Source: Streptomyces spinosisporus (GTDB lineage Bacteria; Actinomycetota; Actinomycetes; Streptomycetales; Streptomycetaceae). Taken from it: a stretch of DNA of 64,000 nucleotides. A model generated the notes under the pieces. That model saw only the letters and a program-made list of their open reading frames with translations, did no database searches and was not told the origin of the DNA. The stretch is taken from positions 558,001 through 622,000 of the forward strand of contig NZ_JALDAX010000003.1 of NCBI RefSeq assembly GCF_022698145.1. The letters are read 5' to 3'. Shown in pieces: positions 51,106 to 59,260 of the stretch (position 1 is the stretch's first letter; each line of letters opens with the position of its first letter). Made by a program: the position numbers and the translations under genes.

Positions 51106-51134
51106 CGGCCGCCCGGAGGGAGCCCGGGCGGCCG
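51106..51134. terminator. Perfect 11-bp hairpin
   Basis: CGGCCGCCCGG pairs with CCGGGCGGCCG around a 7-base loop in the gap between two operon genes. Confidence 0.7.
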
Positions 51135-51162
51135 CCACCCCACCATCCCACCAGGAGCACCC

Positions 51163-51918
51163 ATGCCTGAACCCACCATCGGCCCACGCTGCGGCAACAA
51201 CCCGAACGCCCAACTCACCGACGGCGACCGGAAGATCATCGAAGAGTTCCGCGCCGACCTCACGGCCCAGGCTGCCATCCGCGACCGCATCGCCGAGGCC
51301 GCGCGCACCGTGCGCCTCCGCCTCGGACCGAACGCCATCGCCATGGCACAGCGCGGTGAGCCGATCATCCTCAACATGAACGAGGCCGATGACCTCGCCG
51401 ACGCGGTGCTGCCTGTGCTGCGCGCCCTGACGCTGCGGGAGTTGGAGCAGCTGGCCCGGCCGAACACGCCGCCATCGAGGCCGGAGCCCAAGACGCCGCC
51501 CGCCGACCGGGCCGCCGAGGTCGAGCGGTTGCGCGAGCAGTTGGAAGAGGCCGAGGACACTGCCGAGCAGCTCGTCCGCAACGTCCAGACCGTGGGCCGC
51601 GAGCGCGACGGTTACCGCAAGGCGTGGAAGGAAGAGCAGCAGCGGCGGGTCAAGGCCGAGGCTGAGCAGGAGCCCGCCGACCGGGCCGCCGTCCTGCTGG
51701 AGGCCGCCGACGCCATCGAGGCCAGGCAAGCCGAGATCGAACGCCAAGAACAGGACGAGCACGGCTTCCTAGACCACGAGACCGAGTTGCAGGGCGCTGC
51801 CGTCCGCGACATGGCCGCGCACCTGCGCCGTCTGGCCGCCGGGGCGCCCCAGCCTGGGCACGTCTGCCCCTGCCACCAGACCACCACCGAGACGACGCAG
51901 GGCGGAGGCCCCTCGTGA
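51163..51918 (+). CDS. Long coiled-coil phage protein
   Basis: A 251-residue protein. Residues about 105-215 are a charged coiled coil ([56 protein letters not shown]). The C-terminus has a short HVCPCH motif. An AGGAG site precedes the ATG. Probable structural or scaffolding role, unproven. Confidence 0.55.
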   Translation: MPEPTIGPRCGNNPNAQLTDGDRKIIEEFRADLTAQAAIRDRIAEAARTVRLRLGPNAIAMAQRGEPIILNMNEADDLADAVLPVLRALTLRELEQLARPNTPPSRPEPKTPPADRAAEVERLREQLEEAEDTAEQLVRNVQTVGRERDGYRKAWKEEQQRRVKAEAEQEPADRAAVLLEAADAIEARQAEIERQEQDEHGFLDHETELQGAAVRDMAAHLRRLAAGAPQPGHVCPCHQTTTETTQGGGPS

Positions 51919-52151
51919 TCGCCGAACTGATCGACACCATCTGGACGCTCGGCTACGCCCTCGCCGGATGGCTGATCGCCTTCGCTGTCTTCGGCACCAT
52001 GATCATCTACGCCGCGATCGGCACCAGCACCTACGCCTTCCGCGGCCTCCAACGAGCCGCCAGACACCCCGCGTGGGCCCGCGGCCGCGCACGCGCACGC
52101 CGATACGCCCGACGGCGCTGCCGCCGCGACGACTACCGGGAGGCCGCGTGA
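51915..52151 (+). CDS. Small membrane protein with an Arg-rich tail
   Basis: A 78-residue protein. One or two membrane helices ([26 protein letters not shown]) precede an Arg-rich cytoplasmic tail ([20 protein letters not shown]). GTG start overlapping the upstream stop. Confidence 0.55.
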   Translation: MIAELIDTIWTLGYALAGWLIAFAVFGTMIIYAAIGTSTYAFRGLQRAARHPAWARGRARARRYARRRCRRDDYREAA

Positions 52152-52513
52152 GACGCATAGCCCGCGCCCTCTACCTCGCGTACGGCGCCCAGTTCGCATG
52201 GCTCGCCGTCACCGCGGTCTACGCCGCGTACCACCACGCGCTGTGGGCGTGCGGCGCATTCGCCGTCGGCTCCGGCCTGGCGGTCGTCGCGTTCATGCGT
52301 GAGGGCGCCCTGGAGGACGCGCGCCTCCGGGAAGCGGCCCGGGCCGAGCGCGCGGCCCACACCGCCCCGGCCGCGCAGGGCCCGCCGCTCACGGACGTCA
52401 CGGCCGACGTCGTCGCGGTCGCCCTCGCGGCCGCGTGCTGCGAGCGCTGGTGGACATCCGCCGGCGCCGAACACGACCCCAACCACTGCACCAGAAAGGA
52501 CCAGACCACATGA
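52148..52513 (+). CDS. Two-pass small membrane protein
   Basis: A 121-residue protein with two membrane helices (GAQFAWLAVTAVYAAYHHALWACGAFAVGSGLAVVAFM) and a soluble C-terminus with a CCERWW...HCT cluster. GTG overlaps the previous stop. Unknown function. Confidence 0.55.
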   Translation: MRRIARALYLAYGAQFAWLAVTAVYAAYHHALWACGAFAVGSGLAVVAFMREGALEDARLREAARAERAAHTAPAAQGPPLTDVTADVVAVALAAACCERWWTSAGAEHDPNHCTRKDQTT

Positions 52514-52734
52514 GCCAGCCGCCCACCAGCCGCATGCCGTACGAACACAGCCTCCACTTGATCAACCACGCCAACGAGCAACTCAACGCCATCACCAACG
52601 ACTCGCACGGGCGCCCACGCGACCTCGACGCGCTTATGGCGACCCGGGTGCTCGCCACGATGTCCAATCTGGCCATCGCCTCCGCGCTCCTGGCGGTCGC
52701 CGACGCCATCCGCGCCCCGCGAGGTGGCCAGTGA
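52510..52734 (+). CDS. 74-residue helical phage protein
   Basis: A 74-residue protein (YEHSLHLINHANEQLNAITNDSHGRP, then LMATRVLATMSNLAIASALLAVADAIR). It overlaps both neighbours by 4 bases. Unknown function. Confidence 0.55.
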   Translation: MSQPPTSRMPYEHSLHLINHANEQLNAITNDSHGRPRDLDALMATRVLATMSNLAIASALLAVADAIRAPRGGQ

Positions 52735-53483
52735 GCCCTCACCTGAGCCCGGACGCGAAGGCCATCGTCCGCGCCGCCGAGGCGTTGACCGAGCAGGTAC
52801 GCCGCATCGCCGACCGCCTCGCCACCGGAGCGCGCCAGGACAGCCACACCCTGGCCCCGCCCGCCACGACAGAGCGCAGCGGCGAGGCTGCCATCGAGCG
52901 CGTGCGAGGCCTCGCGACCCGGCTCGAATGCTTCGCCGAGAACGCCCTCAAGACCGACGACCGGGAGCTGTACGCAGCCATCGCCCGCGACCTCCGCACA
53001 CAGCTCGAAGGTCCTGCGACCGAGCCCCGCCTCCTCGGCTGCGGTCTCTGCTACGAGGAGAACGGCGAGGAGTGCCACCCGCACCCCGAATGCCCGATCG
53101 GCTCACCCACGTCACCACTGCGCGACCAAATCGACAAGGCCCTACACGACCACCTGGCACGCACCGCCGACATTCGGCCCACCCAAAGCGGCGAAATGGC
53201 GTTCATGCCGGAGGTCACCGACGCCGAGCGGCTACGGATGGCCGACGCCGTGTTGGCCGTGATCCTGCCGACCACCAAGCTCCTCGGCGAGCTGGCCCGC
53301 AGCGCTGACGCCGACCTGAAGCGCGTCACCGCCCTGTACGAGCGCTGGGTGCAGGCTGGCCCGCCACCGCTCGGCACGTCCGTAGCCCGCTGGTGGGACG
53401 CGCGGCTCGCCGAGCTGCACGCCGCCATCCTCCCGCCCGACCAGACCGAGACCCCGGCCGCCGACCAGCCCAAGGAGCAGTGA
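52731..53483 (+). CDS. Conserved phage protein
   Basis: A 250-residue helical protein. The first half (AKAIVRAAEALTEQVRRIADRLATGA) is coiled. A Cys/His set lies in the middle (GCGLCYEENGEECHPHPECP). The second half (DAERLRMADAVLAVILPTTKLLGELARSADADLKRVTALYERW) is helical. GTG start overlapping the upstream stop. No function recognised. Confidence 0.55.
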   Translation: MSPHLSPDAKAIVRAAEALTEQVRRIADRLATGARQDSHTLAPPATTERSGEAAIERVRGLATRLECFAENALKTDDRELYAAIARDLRTQLEGPATEPRLLGCGLCYEENGEECHPHPECPIGSPTSPLRDQIDKALHDHLARTADIRPTQSGEMAFMPEVTDAERLRMADAVLAVILPTTKLLGELARSADADLKRVTALYERWVQAGPPPLGTSVARWWDARLAELHAAILPPDQTETPAADQPKEQ

Positions 53484-53485
53484 CC

Positions 53486-53746
53486 ATGCCCAAGTTCCGC
53501 AAGAAGCCCGTACAGATCGAAGCCATGCAGTGGACCGAGGACATGTCCATGCGCGAGCTGATCGACTTCACGAACGGGCTGGTCGAGCTCGACGACGTCG
53601 ACCGGGACTTCACCGTCTACGACCGACTCCACGACACGTGGGTGAAGTTCGAGTACGGCGATTGGATCGTGAAGGGCGTCCAGGGCGAGTTCTACCCGTG
53701 CAAGCCGGACATCTTCGCCGCCACGTACGACCCGGTGGAAGGCTGA
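53486..53746 (+). CDS. Small conserved phage protein (PVQIEAMQW type)
   Basis: An 86-residue protein beginning MPKFRKKPVQIEAMQWTEDMSMRE, with DWIVKGVQGEFYPCKPDIF near the end. This opening and the WIVKG...GEFYPC ending are a recurrent layout in phage proteins. AAGGAG precedes the ATG. Function is not established. Confidence 0.7.
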   Translation: MPKFRKKPVQIEAMQWTEDMSMRELIDFTNGLVELDDVDRDFTVYDRLHDTWVKFEYGDWIVKGVQGEFYPCKPDIFAATYDPVEG

Positions 53747-53749
53747 CCC

Positions 53750-54160
53750 GTGACGATCGCTGTGGACTTTGACGGCGTGATCCACGCCTACAGCCGGGGC
53801 TGGGGAGACGGGACGATCTACGACCCGCCCATGCCCGGCGCCCTCGACGGCCTCCGCCAACTCATGGAGGCCGACTCGGTGTTCGTGCACACCACCCGCG
53901 ACCCGATCCAGGTCGCCGACTGGCTGAGCATGCGCGGCTTCATCTGCCGCACCGAGCACGACGGCCCATTCTGGAACGTTCGCGGCCAGCTGCTGGTCAC
54001 AAACCGGAAGCTGGCCGCGAACCACTACCTGGACGACCGCGCCGTGCGCTTCGTCGACTGGGACCAGGCCCTCACCGACCTCCTGCCCACGAAGGCCCAC
54101 TGCGACTGTCCGCCCACTCAGGCCGGCCTCGTCCTCTGCCCCACCTGCCCCGGGCGCTGA
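53750..54160 (+). CDS. HAD-like hydrolase domain protein
   Basis: A 136-residue protein. VTIAVDFDGVIHAYSRGW carries the DxDGV motif I of the HAD superfamily, FVHTTRDP fits motif II, and HYLDDRAVRF is near the position of motif IV. A Cys-rich end follows (CDCPPTQAGLVLCPTCPG). It may be a small phosphatase or nucleotidase. GTG start three bases after the previous stop. Confidence 0.75.
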   Translation: MTIAVDFDGVIHAYSRGWGDGTIYDPPMPGALDGLRQLMEADSVFVHTTRDPIQVADWLSMRGFICRTEHDGPFWNVRGQLLVTNRKLAANHYLDDRAVRFVDWDQALTDLLPTKAHCDCPPTQAGLVLCPTCPGR

Positions 54161-54170
54161 GCATGCGGAA

Positions 54171-54210
54171 GGGGCGCGCTTCCCCAGTCTCCCCAGACCG
54201 AGCGCGCCCC
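54171..54210. terminator. Perfect 10-bp hairpin
   Basis: GGGGCGCGCT pairs with AGCGCGCCCC around a 20-base loop, directly after the HAD-like gene. Confidence 0.7.
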
Positions 54211-54254
54211 CAGGCGTTGATCACTGTAGGCCCCACTCACCCCATGGAGCTGCA

Positions 54255-54956
54255 ATGACCACCGCCGACAACCTGCAGACCGTCATCAACCACTGGCCGG
54301 ACCTCCAGGCCAGTCTCGCCACCAGTCAGGCCGACACTTGGCCCCCCGTCATGGGCATCGCCCGCCTCCACGACCACCTCAAGGCCACCGAGGACGCGAA
54401 GGAGCTGCGCGCGCTCGAGCGCAGCCCCACCCAGATCGGGGCGTCCGCGGCCCCGCTCCGCATCGCCATCCTCGACACCATGACCGCAATCGACCAGCGC
54501 CTGGTCGACAGCGCCGACATCATCGCCAGCCACGTCCAGCGGGACCCCGCCAACGGCAGCGTGCGCGTGGCCGGCCCCGGAGACGATGTCGCCCTTGCCC
54601 TGCGCACGCTGATCCTCAAGGACGAGGCCGACGCCAGACGGTGGAGCTACACCGACCCGCGCCGCCGTACCGCGCCGTTCGCCGCGGCCTGGCTCCTCGC
54701 CAGGATCGAGAACGCTCCTGGTCCCTTCGCCAAGCTGACCGGCGTGCACCAGGACGCCATCGCCACAGCCGCCCGATGGGCCGCCGACCAGATCGCACAA
54801 GCCCTGGAGATGGCCCGGAAGACGCAGGTCCTGGAACGCCCATGCCCGCACTGCCGCGGGCAGCTGCGCATCGAGGGCGGGGACGGCCAAGTGCCGGCCG
54901 TGAAGTGCAAGGGCTGCGGGCGCACGTGGACGGGGCACACGAGCGACGTGGCGTGA
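54255..54956 (+). CDS. Conserved actinophage protein with a C-terminal zinc ribbon
   Basis: A 233-residue protein. The first 190 residues are helical (TVINHWPDLQASLATSQADTWPP, LRIAILDTMTAIDQRLVDSADI). The end is a zinc ribbon (RPCPHCRGQLRIEGG...VKCKGCGRTWTG). It recurs in Streptomyces phages by my recollection. Function unknown. Confidence 0.6.
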   Translation: MTTADNLQTVINHWPDLQASLATSQADTWPPVMGIARLHDHLKATEDAKELRALERSPTQIGASAAPLRIAILDTMTAIDQRLVDSADIIASHVQRDPANGSVRVAGPGDDVALALRTLILKDEADARRWSYTDPRRRTAPFAAAWLLARIENAPGPFAKLTGVHQDAIATAARWAADQIAQALEMARKTQVLERPCPHCRGQLRIEGGDGQVPAVKCKGCGRTWTGHTSDVA

Positions 54957-54962
54957 CCGGGA

Positions 54963-55169
54963 TCAGTCGTCGTCGAAGCCGAGCACATCGTCCGGCCGGC
55001 AGTACGCGCAGCCAGGCACTCCATCCGACAGTGCCACCCACGCTTCGTGCGCGTCGATCCAGCGCCTCTCGCCCGAGTCGACCGTGCAGCCGCGCTGGTG
55101 GACGGTGGCGTACTCCTCGCCGCCGCCCGACACCTTGTGCACGATCTTGAAGCGGGCCGAACCGGTCAC
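54963..55169 (-). CDS. Small leftward phage protein
   Basis: A 68-residue protein (FKIVHKVSGGGEEYATVHQRGCTVDSGERRWIDAHEAW, then CAYCRPDD). GTG start at 55169. It is one of only three leftward genes in the right part of the prophage. A hairpin separates it from the other two, so it may have its own promoter. Confidence 0.5.
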   Translation of the reverse strand: MTGSARFKIVHKVSGGGEEYATVHQRGCTVDSGERRWIDAHEAWVALSDGVPGCAYCRPDDVLGFDDD

Positions 55170-55185
55170 GTGAGGGATTCAAACA

Positions 55186-55218
55186 GCAGGCCCCCACCTC
55201 GTCGAGACGGGGGCCTGC
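55186..55218. terminator. Hairpin after the leftward RHH operon
   Basis: GCAGGCCCCC pairs with GGGGGCCTGC around a 13-base loop, just beyond the stop of the DUF6221-like gene. Confidence 0.7.
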
Positions 55219-55229
55219 GGTGCGTACGG

Positions 55230-55610
55230 CTATGGCCGCCACTCCTCGCGGTAGCCGGGTCGGTCGCTGTACGGCAAGGCAAGTAGCCGCAACGTGCGGC
55301 ACGGGTACTCCGGGTACGCGCCTGTCACCTCGCACTCCGCGCAGGCGTCCAGCGCCTCGGTAGGTAGCTCGATGGAGTGATGCAGCTCCAACATCCGCCG
55401 CTTGGCGTCGATCTCGCGCAGCACCCGCGCCGGATCATGCTCGGCGATGTGGGCCGCGAAGCTCTTCAGCTTGGCGTCGATGTTCACGCCACCGGAATCG
55501 TAGACCTCTCCCGGCAGGTCCGGCGGTGCCCACCACGTCCCACCAGCCGCGCGGGCGATCCGCTCGTCCTCGTCGAGCTGGGCGCGCAGCCACTGCACAA
55601 GATCATCCAT
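55230..55610 (-). CDS. DUF6221-like phage protein
   Basis: A 126-residue protein beginning MDDLVQWLRAQLDEDERIARAAGGTWW, with LKSFAAHIAEHDPARVLREIDAKRRMLELH and a CAECEV...YPCRTLRLLALPYSDRPGYREEW ending. This layout matches the DUF6221 family common in Streptomyces phages. The start overlaps the end of the RHH gene by 8 bases, so the two form one operon. Function unknown. Confidence 0.7.
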   Translation of the reverse strand: MDDLVQWLRAQLDEDERIARAAGGTWWAPPDLPGEVYDSGGVNIDAKLKSFAAHIAEHDPARVLREIDAKRRMLELHHSIELPTEALDACAECEVTGAYPEYPCRTLRLLALPYSDRPGYREEWRP

Positions 55611-55827
55611 CCGACGCCTCTTCAACGGGTGGCTCCTTGTCCGCGGACCACGGACCCGCCGGCGGCCGCTCCGGCATCTTCGCGCCCGGCTTCCGAAGGA
55701 ACCAGGAGATGAACTCCCGGATCAGGGTGGCTCGATCAGTACCAAGCGCCTTCGCCGCCTCGTCGAAGTCGTACCACTGATCGCCAATGCGGATCTGGCG
55801 AGCAGGGGTCTTCGGCGCGTTTGGCAT
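55603..55827 (-). CDS. Ribbon-helix-helix-type regulator, candidate binder of the adjacent palindromes
   Basis: A 74-residue protein. RQIRIGDQWYDFDEAAKALGTDRATLIREFISWFLRKPG has the beta strand plus two-helix pattern of RHH DNA-binding proteins. It starts 18 bases from an array of five GTGTAGCTACAC-type palindromes that separates it from rightward genes. That fits an autoregulator of a divergent switch. Binding is inferred from position. Confidence 0.65.
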   Translation of the reverse strand: MPNAPKTPARQIRIGDQWYDFDEAAKALGTDRATLIREFISWFLRKPGAKMPERPPAGPWSADKEPPVEEASDG

Positions 55828-55844
55828 GCGCAAACCGTATCGGC

Positions 55845-55993
55845 GTGTAGCTACAGGGGGCAATGCAGGCTCCTCTCATCGGTAGCTACACGCGAAGTAC
55901 GGGAGCGGCTTGCGGTGTAGCTACACCCCACTCTAAGGTGTAGCTACACCCGCACTCAACCGGAGTCGCGGACTACTTGCGGTGTAGCTACAC
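55845..55993. promoter_or_regulatory. Five-copy GTGTAGCTACAC operator array
   Basis: Perfect 12-bp palindromes lie at 55915-55926, 55938-55949 and 55982-55993. A copy with one end mismatch is at 55845-55856, and a 10/12 match is at 55880-55891. The region holds no gene and separates the leftward RHH gene from rightward genes starting at 56009. The innermost copies lie 18 and 15 bases from the two start codons. Confidence 0.85.
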
Positions 55994-56008
55994 CCAAGGG
56001 GGGATCGC

Positions 56009-56164
56009 GTGACCGAGCAACAGCCAAAGCCACAGCCCCAGGCGTGCACCGGATGCTCCGGCGCCGGCGGCCGCACCATCGACACCAGCAGCGGTGGCAT
56101 CACCCGCCAGCACTGGGTGCGCTGCCAGGCCTGCGGCGGCACCGGCAAGCAGGGCGGCATCTGA
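56009..56164 (+). CDS. 51-residue DnaJ-type zinc finger protein
   Basis: Two C-x2-C-x-G-x-G-type units (ACTGCSGAGG and RCQACGGTGK) match half of a DnaJ central zinc domain. GTG start 15 bases after the last operator palindrome. The next ATG overlaps its stop. Unknown target. Confidence 0.6.
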   Translation: MTEQQPKPQPQACTGCSGAGGRTIDTSSGGITRQHWVRCQACGGTGKQGGI

Positions 56165-56343
56165 TGCCGGACACCTTCGGCGGCACCTGGAACCGCCCGC
56201 AGGACGACGGCCGCGGTCACTCACGCCGCCAGCTGGAGGACCGCGCCTCCTTCGACAACCAGCCGCAGACCAACTACGGCGGCTGCCTGCTGATCGCCCT
56301 CGTGTCGGTCGCCACGGCCGCGGTGTTCCGGAGGCGCAGCTGA
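56164..56343 (+). CDS. 59-residue membrane protein
   Basis: A polar N-terminal half (FGGTWNRPQDDGRGHSRRQLEDRASF) is followed by one membrane helix (GGCLLIALVSVATAAVF) and a basic end. It overlaps both neighbours. Confidence 0.5.
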   Translation: MPDTFGGTWNRPQDDGRGHSRRQLEDRASFDNQPQTNYGGCLLIALVSVATAAVFRRRS

Positions 56344-56426
56344 TGGCCGGCGAGCACGAGCGCGCGAAAGAGCCGCTCCCGATCAGGCCGCCGCGCCCGC
56401 ACCCGCAAGGCGTCATCCCCGCCTGA
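56343..56426 (+). CDS. 27-residue peptide
   Basis: MAGEHERAKEPLPIRPPRPH, Pro/Arg-rich, coupled to the previous gene by TGATG. A hairpin follows. Translation is plausible but unproven. Confidence 0.35.
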   Translation: MAGEHERAKEPLPIRPPRPHPQGVIPA

Positions 56427-56436
56427 CCCACAGACC

Positions 56437-56468
56437 GGCCGGGCCCGACATCCCCTGCGGGCCCGGCC
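56437..56468. terminator. Perfect 11-bp hairpin
   Basis: GGCCGGGCCCG pairs with CGGGCCCGGCC around a 10-base loop, between the operator-proximal small genes and the glycosyltransferase unit. Confidence 0.7.
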
Positions 56469-56500
56469 ACCACCAACACCGATCCAGAACAGGAACCCAC

Positions 56501-56611
56501 GTGTACAACCTGGCCACCACCGGCTTCTCCACCGTCATCTACGCCGTCACCGGAGTCATCGCCGTGGCAAGCGGCATCATCGCCAAGGTCTCCGGCAGGA
56601 GGAACCGGTGA
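56501..56611 (+). CDS. 36-residue membrane peptide preceding the glycosyltransferase
   Basis: One membrane helix (TGFSTVIYAVTGVIAVASGIIAKV) and a basic tail (SGRRNR). The stop overlaps the glycosyltransferase GTG, so the two are coupled. Confidence 0.45.
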   Translation: MYNLATTGFSTVIYAVTGVIAVASGIIAKVSGRRNR

Positions 56612-57834
56612 CCAGTCGCCCCACCCTGACGTTCATCGTCCCCGCCTACAACGAAGAGGAAGGCCTCCCCGCCACCCTCGAATCGCTGCTGCGGCAGACC
56701 GAACCCGCGCAAGAGATCATCGTCGTCAACGACGGATCCACCGACCGCACCCACGAGGTCGCCGCCTCCTACGGCGTCACCGTCCTCGACGCACCCGGCA
56801 CCGGATCCAAGGCCGGCGCACAGAACTACGCGCTCCCGCACTGCACGACGGATCTCGTCCTGCCCGTCGACGCAGACACCGTCCTCGCCGACGACTACGC
56901 CGCCCTCATCCGCGACCCCTTCGACGACGCCAACGTCGCCATCGCGGCCGGCTGCGTCATGACCCGCTTCACCAACACCGTGTGGGAACGCGGCAGGCAG
57001 ATCGAATACCTCTTCGGCTTCCACTGGTTCCGCCCCGTCCAACAGGCCTACGGCTCCCCAGTCGTCTGCTCCGGATGCTGCTCCGCCTTCCGCACCGACA
57101 TGCTCCGCGCGTTTGGCGGCTTCCCCGCACGCACGATCGTCGAGGACATCGACTACAGCTGGTCGCAGCAGATCGCAGGACACCGCGCCGTGTACGTCGC
57201 CGACGCGGTCGCCTACGCGGCCGAGCCGATCAACGCGAAGTTCATGAAGAAGCAGCTGTGGCGATGGAAGTCCGGCTACTTCCAGAACGTCCGCCAGCAC
57301 GCGCGCGGCCTCATCACCCGCAAACGGTGGCTCGCCCTGTGGGTGGGCCTGTCCGTGGCGGAGATCCTCCTGTCCCCGGTCATGCTCACGCTGCCCGTGT
57401 GGTGGGCGACGCACGGGCATTCCGCACTGTCGGTGGCCGCATGGTGGATCGGCGGTGAGGCACTCACGCTCGCTCCGGCGCTCGCCTACGCCACGGCGAA
57501 GCGGAAGATCAACCCGCTCAAGGTCATCGCCTGTTACCCGTCGTTCTACGTCCTGAAGTTCTTCAACGCCTACTACGACTGGAAGGCGTTGATCAACGAG
57601 CTCGTGCTCGTACCCCTCGGGCTGTCCCGTGGGCTGCACGTGTACGAGAAGGGCCGCGCCGACGCGCGACGCAGACGCCACGCGGGCGCGCACCGCGGGT
57701 TGCTCGCCTCGAAGCCTCAGCCGGTCGCGGCCGATCCCGTGCCCGTCGATGACGACACCTTGCAGATCCCGCTGGTGAAGCTCCGCGATCCCGACACCGA
57801 GCGGACGTTGCAGACCGCCCTGCCCGCCCGCTGA
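56608..57834 (+). CDS. Membrane family-2 glycosyltransferase
   Basis: A 408-residue protein. The GT-A domain opens with TFIVPAYNEEEGLPATLESLL and IIVVNDGSTDRT. Nucleotide-sugar and metal-binding DAD is in LPVDADTVL, the catalytic ED in TIVEDIDYSW, and a QxxRW-like motif in KKQLWRWKSGYF, as in processive polysaccharide synthases. Two to three membrane helices follow at about 250-330, and a basic tail. It can be expected to transfer sugars to a lipid or cell-surface acceptor. In a prophage it is a cargo (moron) candidate, able to change the surface that phages recognise. GTG overlaps the upstream stop. Confidence 0.85.
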   Translation: MTSRPTLTFIVPAYNEEEGLPATLESLLRQTEPAQEIIVVNDGSTDRTHEVAASYGVTVLDAPGTGSKAGAQNYALPHCTTDLVLPVDADTVLADDYAALIRDPFDDANVAIAAGCVMTRFTNTVWERGRQIEYLFGFHWFRPVQQAYGSPVVCSGCCSAFRTDMLRAFGGFPARTIVEDIDYSWSQQIAGHRAVYVADAVAYAAEPINAKFMKKQLWRWKSGYFQNVRQHARGLITRKRWLALWVGLSVAEILLSPVMLTLPVWWATHGHSALSVAAWWIGGEALTLAPALAYATAKRKINPLKVIACYPSFYVLKFFNAYYDWKALINELVLVPLGLSRGLHVYEKGRADARRRRHAGAHRGLLASKPQPVAADPVPVDDDTLQIPLVKLRDPDTERTLQTALPAR

Positions 57835-57870
57835 CCGCCCCTTGATAACTCGACGGAGAGAGAACCGGAA

Positions 57871-58065
57871 ATGACCAGCTACGTCATCCACGTCTGGGAC
57901 AACAACGAGAACCTCGTCAACCAGCACCCGGTCAGCGCCGACAGCGACGCAACAGCCCGCGCCGAGCTCGACCAGGTGGCCCGCCAATTCGCCCGCGACC
58001 ACGAGCTGGAACTCGCCTACCCGATGGGCGGCGCAGTGATCGCCCGCACGCCGGGGCGGGCCTGA
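57871..58065 (+). CDS. 64-residue phage protein
   Basis: MTSYVIHVWDNNENLVNQHPV then a helical ATARAELDQVARQFARDH segment, with GAGAGAG upstream of the ATG. Unknown function. Confidence 0.5.
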   Translation: MTSYVIHVWDNNENLVNQHPVSADSDATARAELDQVARQFARDHELELAYPMGGAVIARTPGRA

Positions 58066-58222
58066 AAGCAGCGGCGCCAGGACGGGCCCGGCCGTTCGGT
58101 GGTCGCCCAGCACAGCCAGGCCGCGCCACATCTGCCGCCACACCGGGAGCCACACCCGCGGCCACTCGCCCGCCACAAACCCGCCGCATCTGCGGCACCA
58201 ACACTGAACGGAGTGAGGCCTC

Positions 58223-58573
58223 GTGGCCGGCATGTCCCGTGACACCCGCATCCTCATCGTCGCCTGCCTCACCGGCCACGGCATGACCCTGCCGGAGATC
58301 GCGAGTGAGCTGGGCGTTTCCAAGGAAACCGTGCGCAGGGACCTCCAGAATGCGCCCGCACCCGAGCCGCCCCCTGTGGCGGCCGACGCGGTGCCGGACA
58401 ACGCACTCGTGCTGCCCCTGGACGAGCCACTGAGCGAGGCACTTCGGGTACTCCGCTCGGTCCACAACGGGCCCGACACGGCGGCGCAGAATGTGGCGGC
58501 CGTACGGGCCGCGGTGCGCGCCACGGCCGACGCGGTGATTGACGCGCGCACGCCTCACCCGGCCAGGACGTAG
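58223..58573 (+). CDS. Small HTH protein
   Basis: A 116-residue protein. ILIVACLTGHGMTLPEIASELGVSKETVRRDLQNA is a DeoR-like helix-turn-helix, then a Pro-rich linker and a helical tail. Start GTG 58223 follows GGAGTGAGG. The 157 bases upstream show no convincing gene. Confidence 0.65.
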   Translation: MAGMSRDTRILIVACLTGHGMTLPEIASELGVSKETVRRDLQNAPAPEPPPVAADAVPDNALVLPLDEPLSEALRVLRSVHNGPDTAAQNVAAVRAAVRATADAVIDARTPHPART

Positions 58574-58575
58574 CC

Positions 58576-58722
58576 GTGTTAGCCGGCCTGTTCTTCGCCG
58601 CCTGTGCCGCGCTCGCCCTCGCCGGGCTGTGGCTCATCGTCCCTCGCGACGTCCCCAAGATCTCCGGGACGTGCGCGCTCATCCTGACCTTCGCCGCGCT
58701 CGCCGTGGCCATCCTCCACTGA
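58576..58722 (+). CDS. 48-residue two-pass membrane protein
   Basis: Two hydrophobic helices (GLFFAACAALALAGLWLIV and GTCALILTFAALAVAIL) joined by a short PRDVPKIS turn. GTG start two bases after the previous stop. Holin-like in shape, but far from where lysis genes are expected. Confidence 0.5.
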   Translation: MLAGLFFAACAALALAGLWLIVPRDVPKISGTCALILTFAALAVAILH

Positions 58723-58732
58723 GGCACCAGCA

Positions 58733-59260
58733 ATGGCTCTGCCACCACTCGACATCCCGACCTACGGCCTGGTCTCCCTCGGAGGCGTCACCGTCGGACT
58801 CTCCCTGTTCGCCTGGGACTTCACCCGCTGGTGGAACAGCCACAAGAAGCGCCTCGCCCTGCGCGCCTTGAGCGACCTGCTGCCCCAGCTGCTGTGCATG
58901 GCGTACGGCGCGCTACTGATCCTGTCCGCCGGCGGCATCATCGGCGCCATCGCCGACTGGTCCCTGTGGGGCACGAACACCGCCGGCGACATCGTCCTGG
59001 TCTACGGCCTCGGCGCCTCAACCCCGAACGTGACCAGGGCCAGCCACCTCGCGCTCACCCCCGGCGGGCACGCCGCGATCATCATCATCACTGTCGTCGT
59101 CCTCGCGGTCTGCTCCAGGAAGGGCGTGCGCTGGGACTTCGTCCGCCAGATCCTCGCCGGGATCGCCCTCGGCCTCGCGTCCAGCATCGCGGGCGCCGTA
59201 GGCCTCATCGTCGCCCCGTCCGTCTCGTGGGCCGGCGACTACGTGATGGGGCTGCTGTGA
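58733..59260 (+). CDS. Four-pass membrane protein, unknown function
   Basis: A 175-residue protein with four predicted membrane helices (LVSLGGVTVGLSLFAW, LCMAYGALLILSAGGIIGAIA, AAIIIITVVVLAVC, ILAGIALGLASSIAGAVGLIV). It overlaps the next gene by 4 bases. No family recognised. Confidence 0.65.
   Translation: MALPPLDIPTYGLVSLGGVTVGLSLFAWDFTRWWNSHKKRLALRALSDLLPQLLCMAYGALLILSAGGIIGAIADWSLWGTNTAGDIVLVYGLGASTPNVTRASHLALTPGGHAAIIIITVVVLAVCSRKGVRWDFVRQILAGIALGLASSIAGAVGLIVAPSVSWAGDYVMGLL

Noticed and set aside
58576..59260. Small membrane proteins considered as holins of a lysis cassette.
   Set aside because: No endolysin is nearby, and lysis genes of such phages normally lie after the tail genes, beyond this window.
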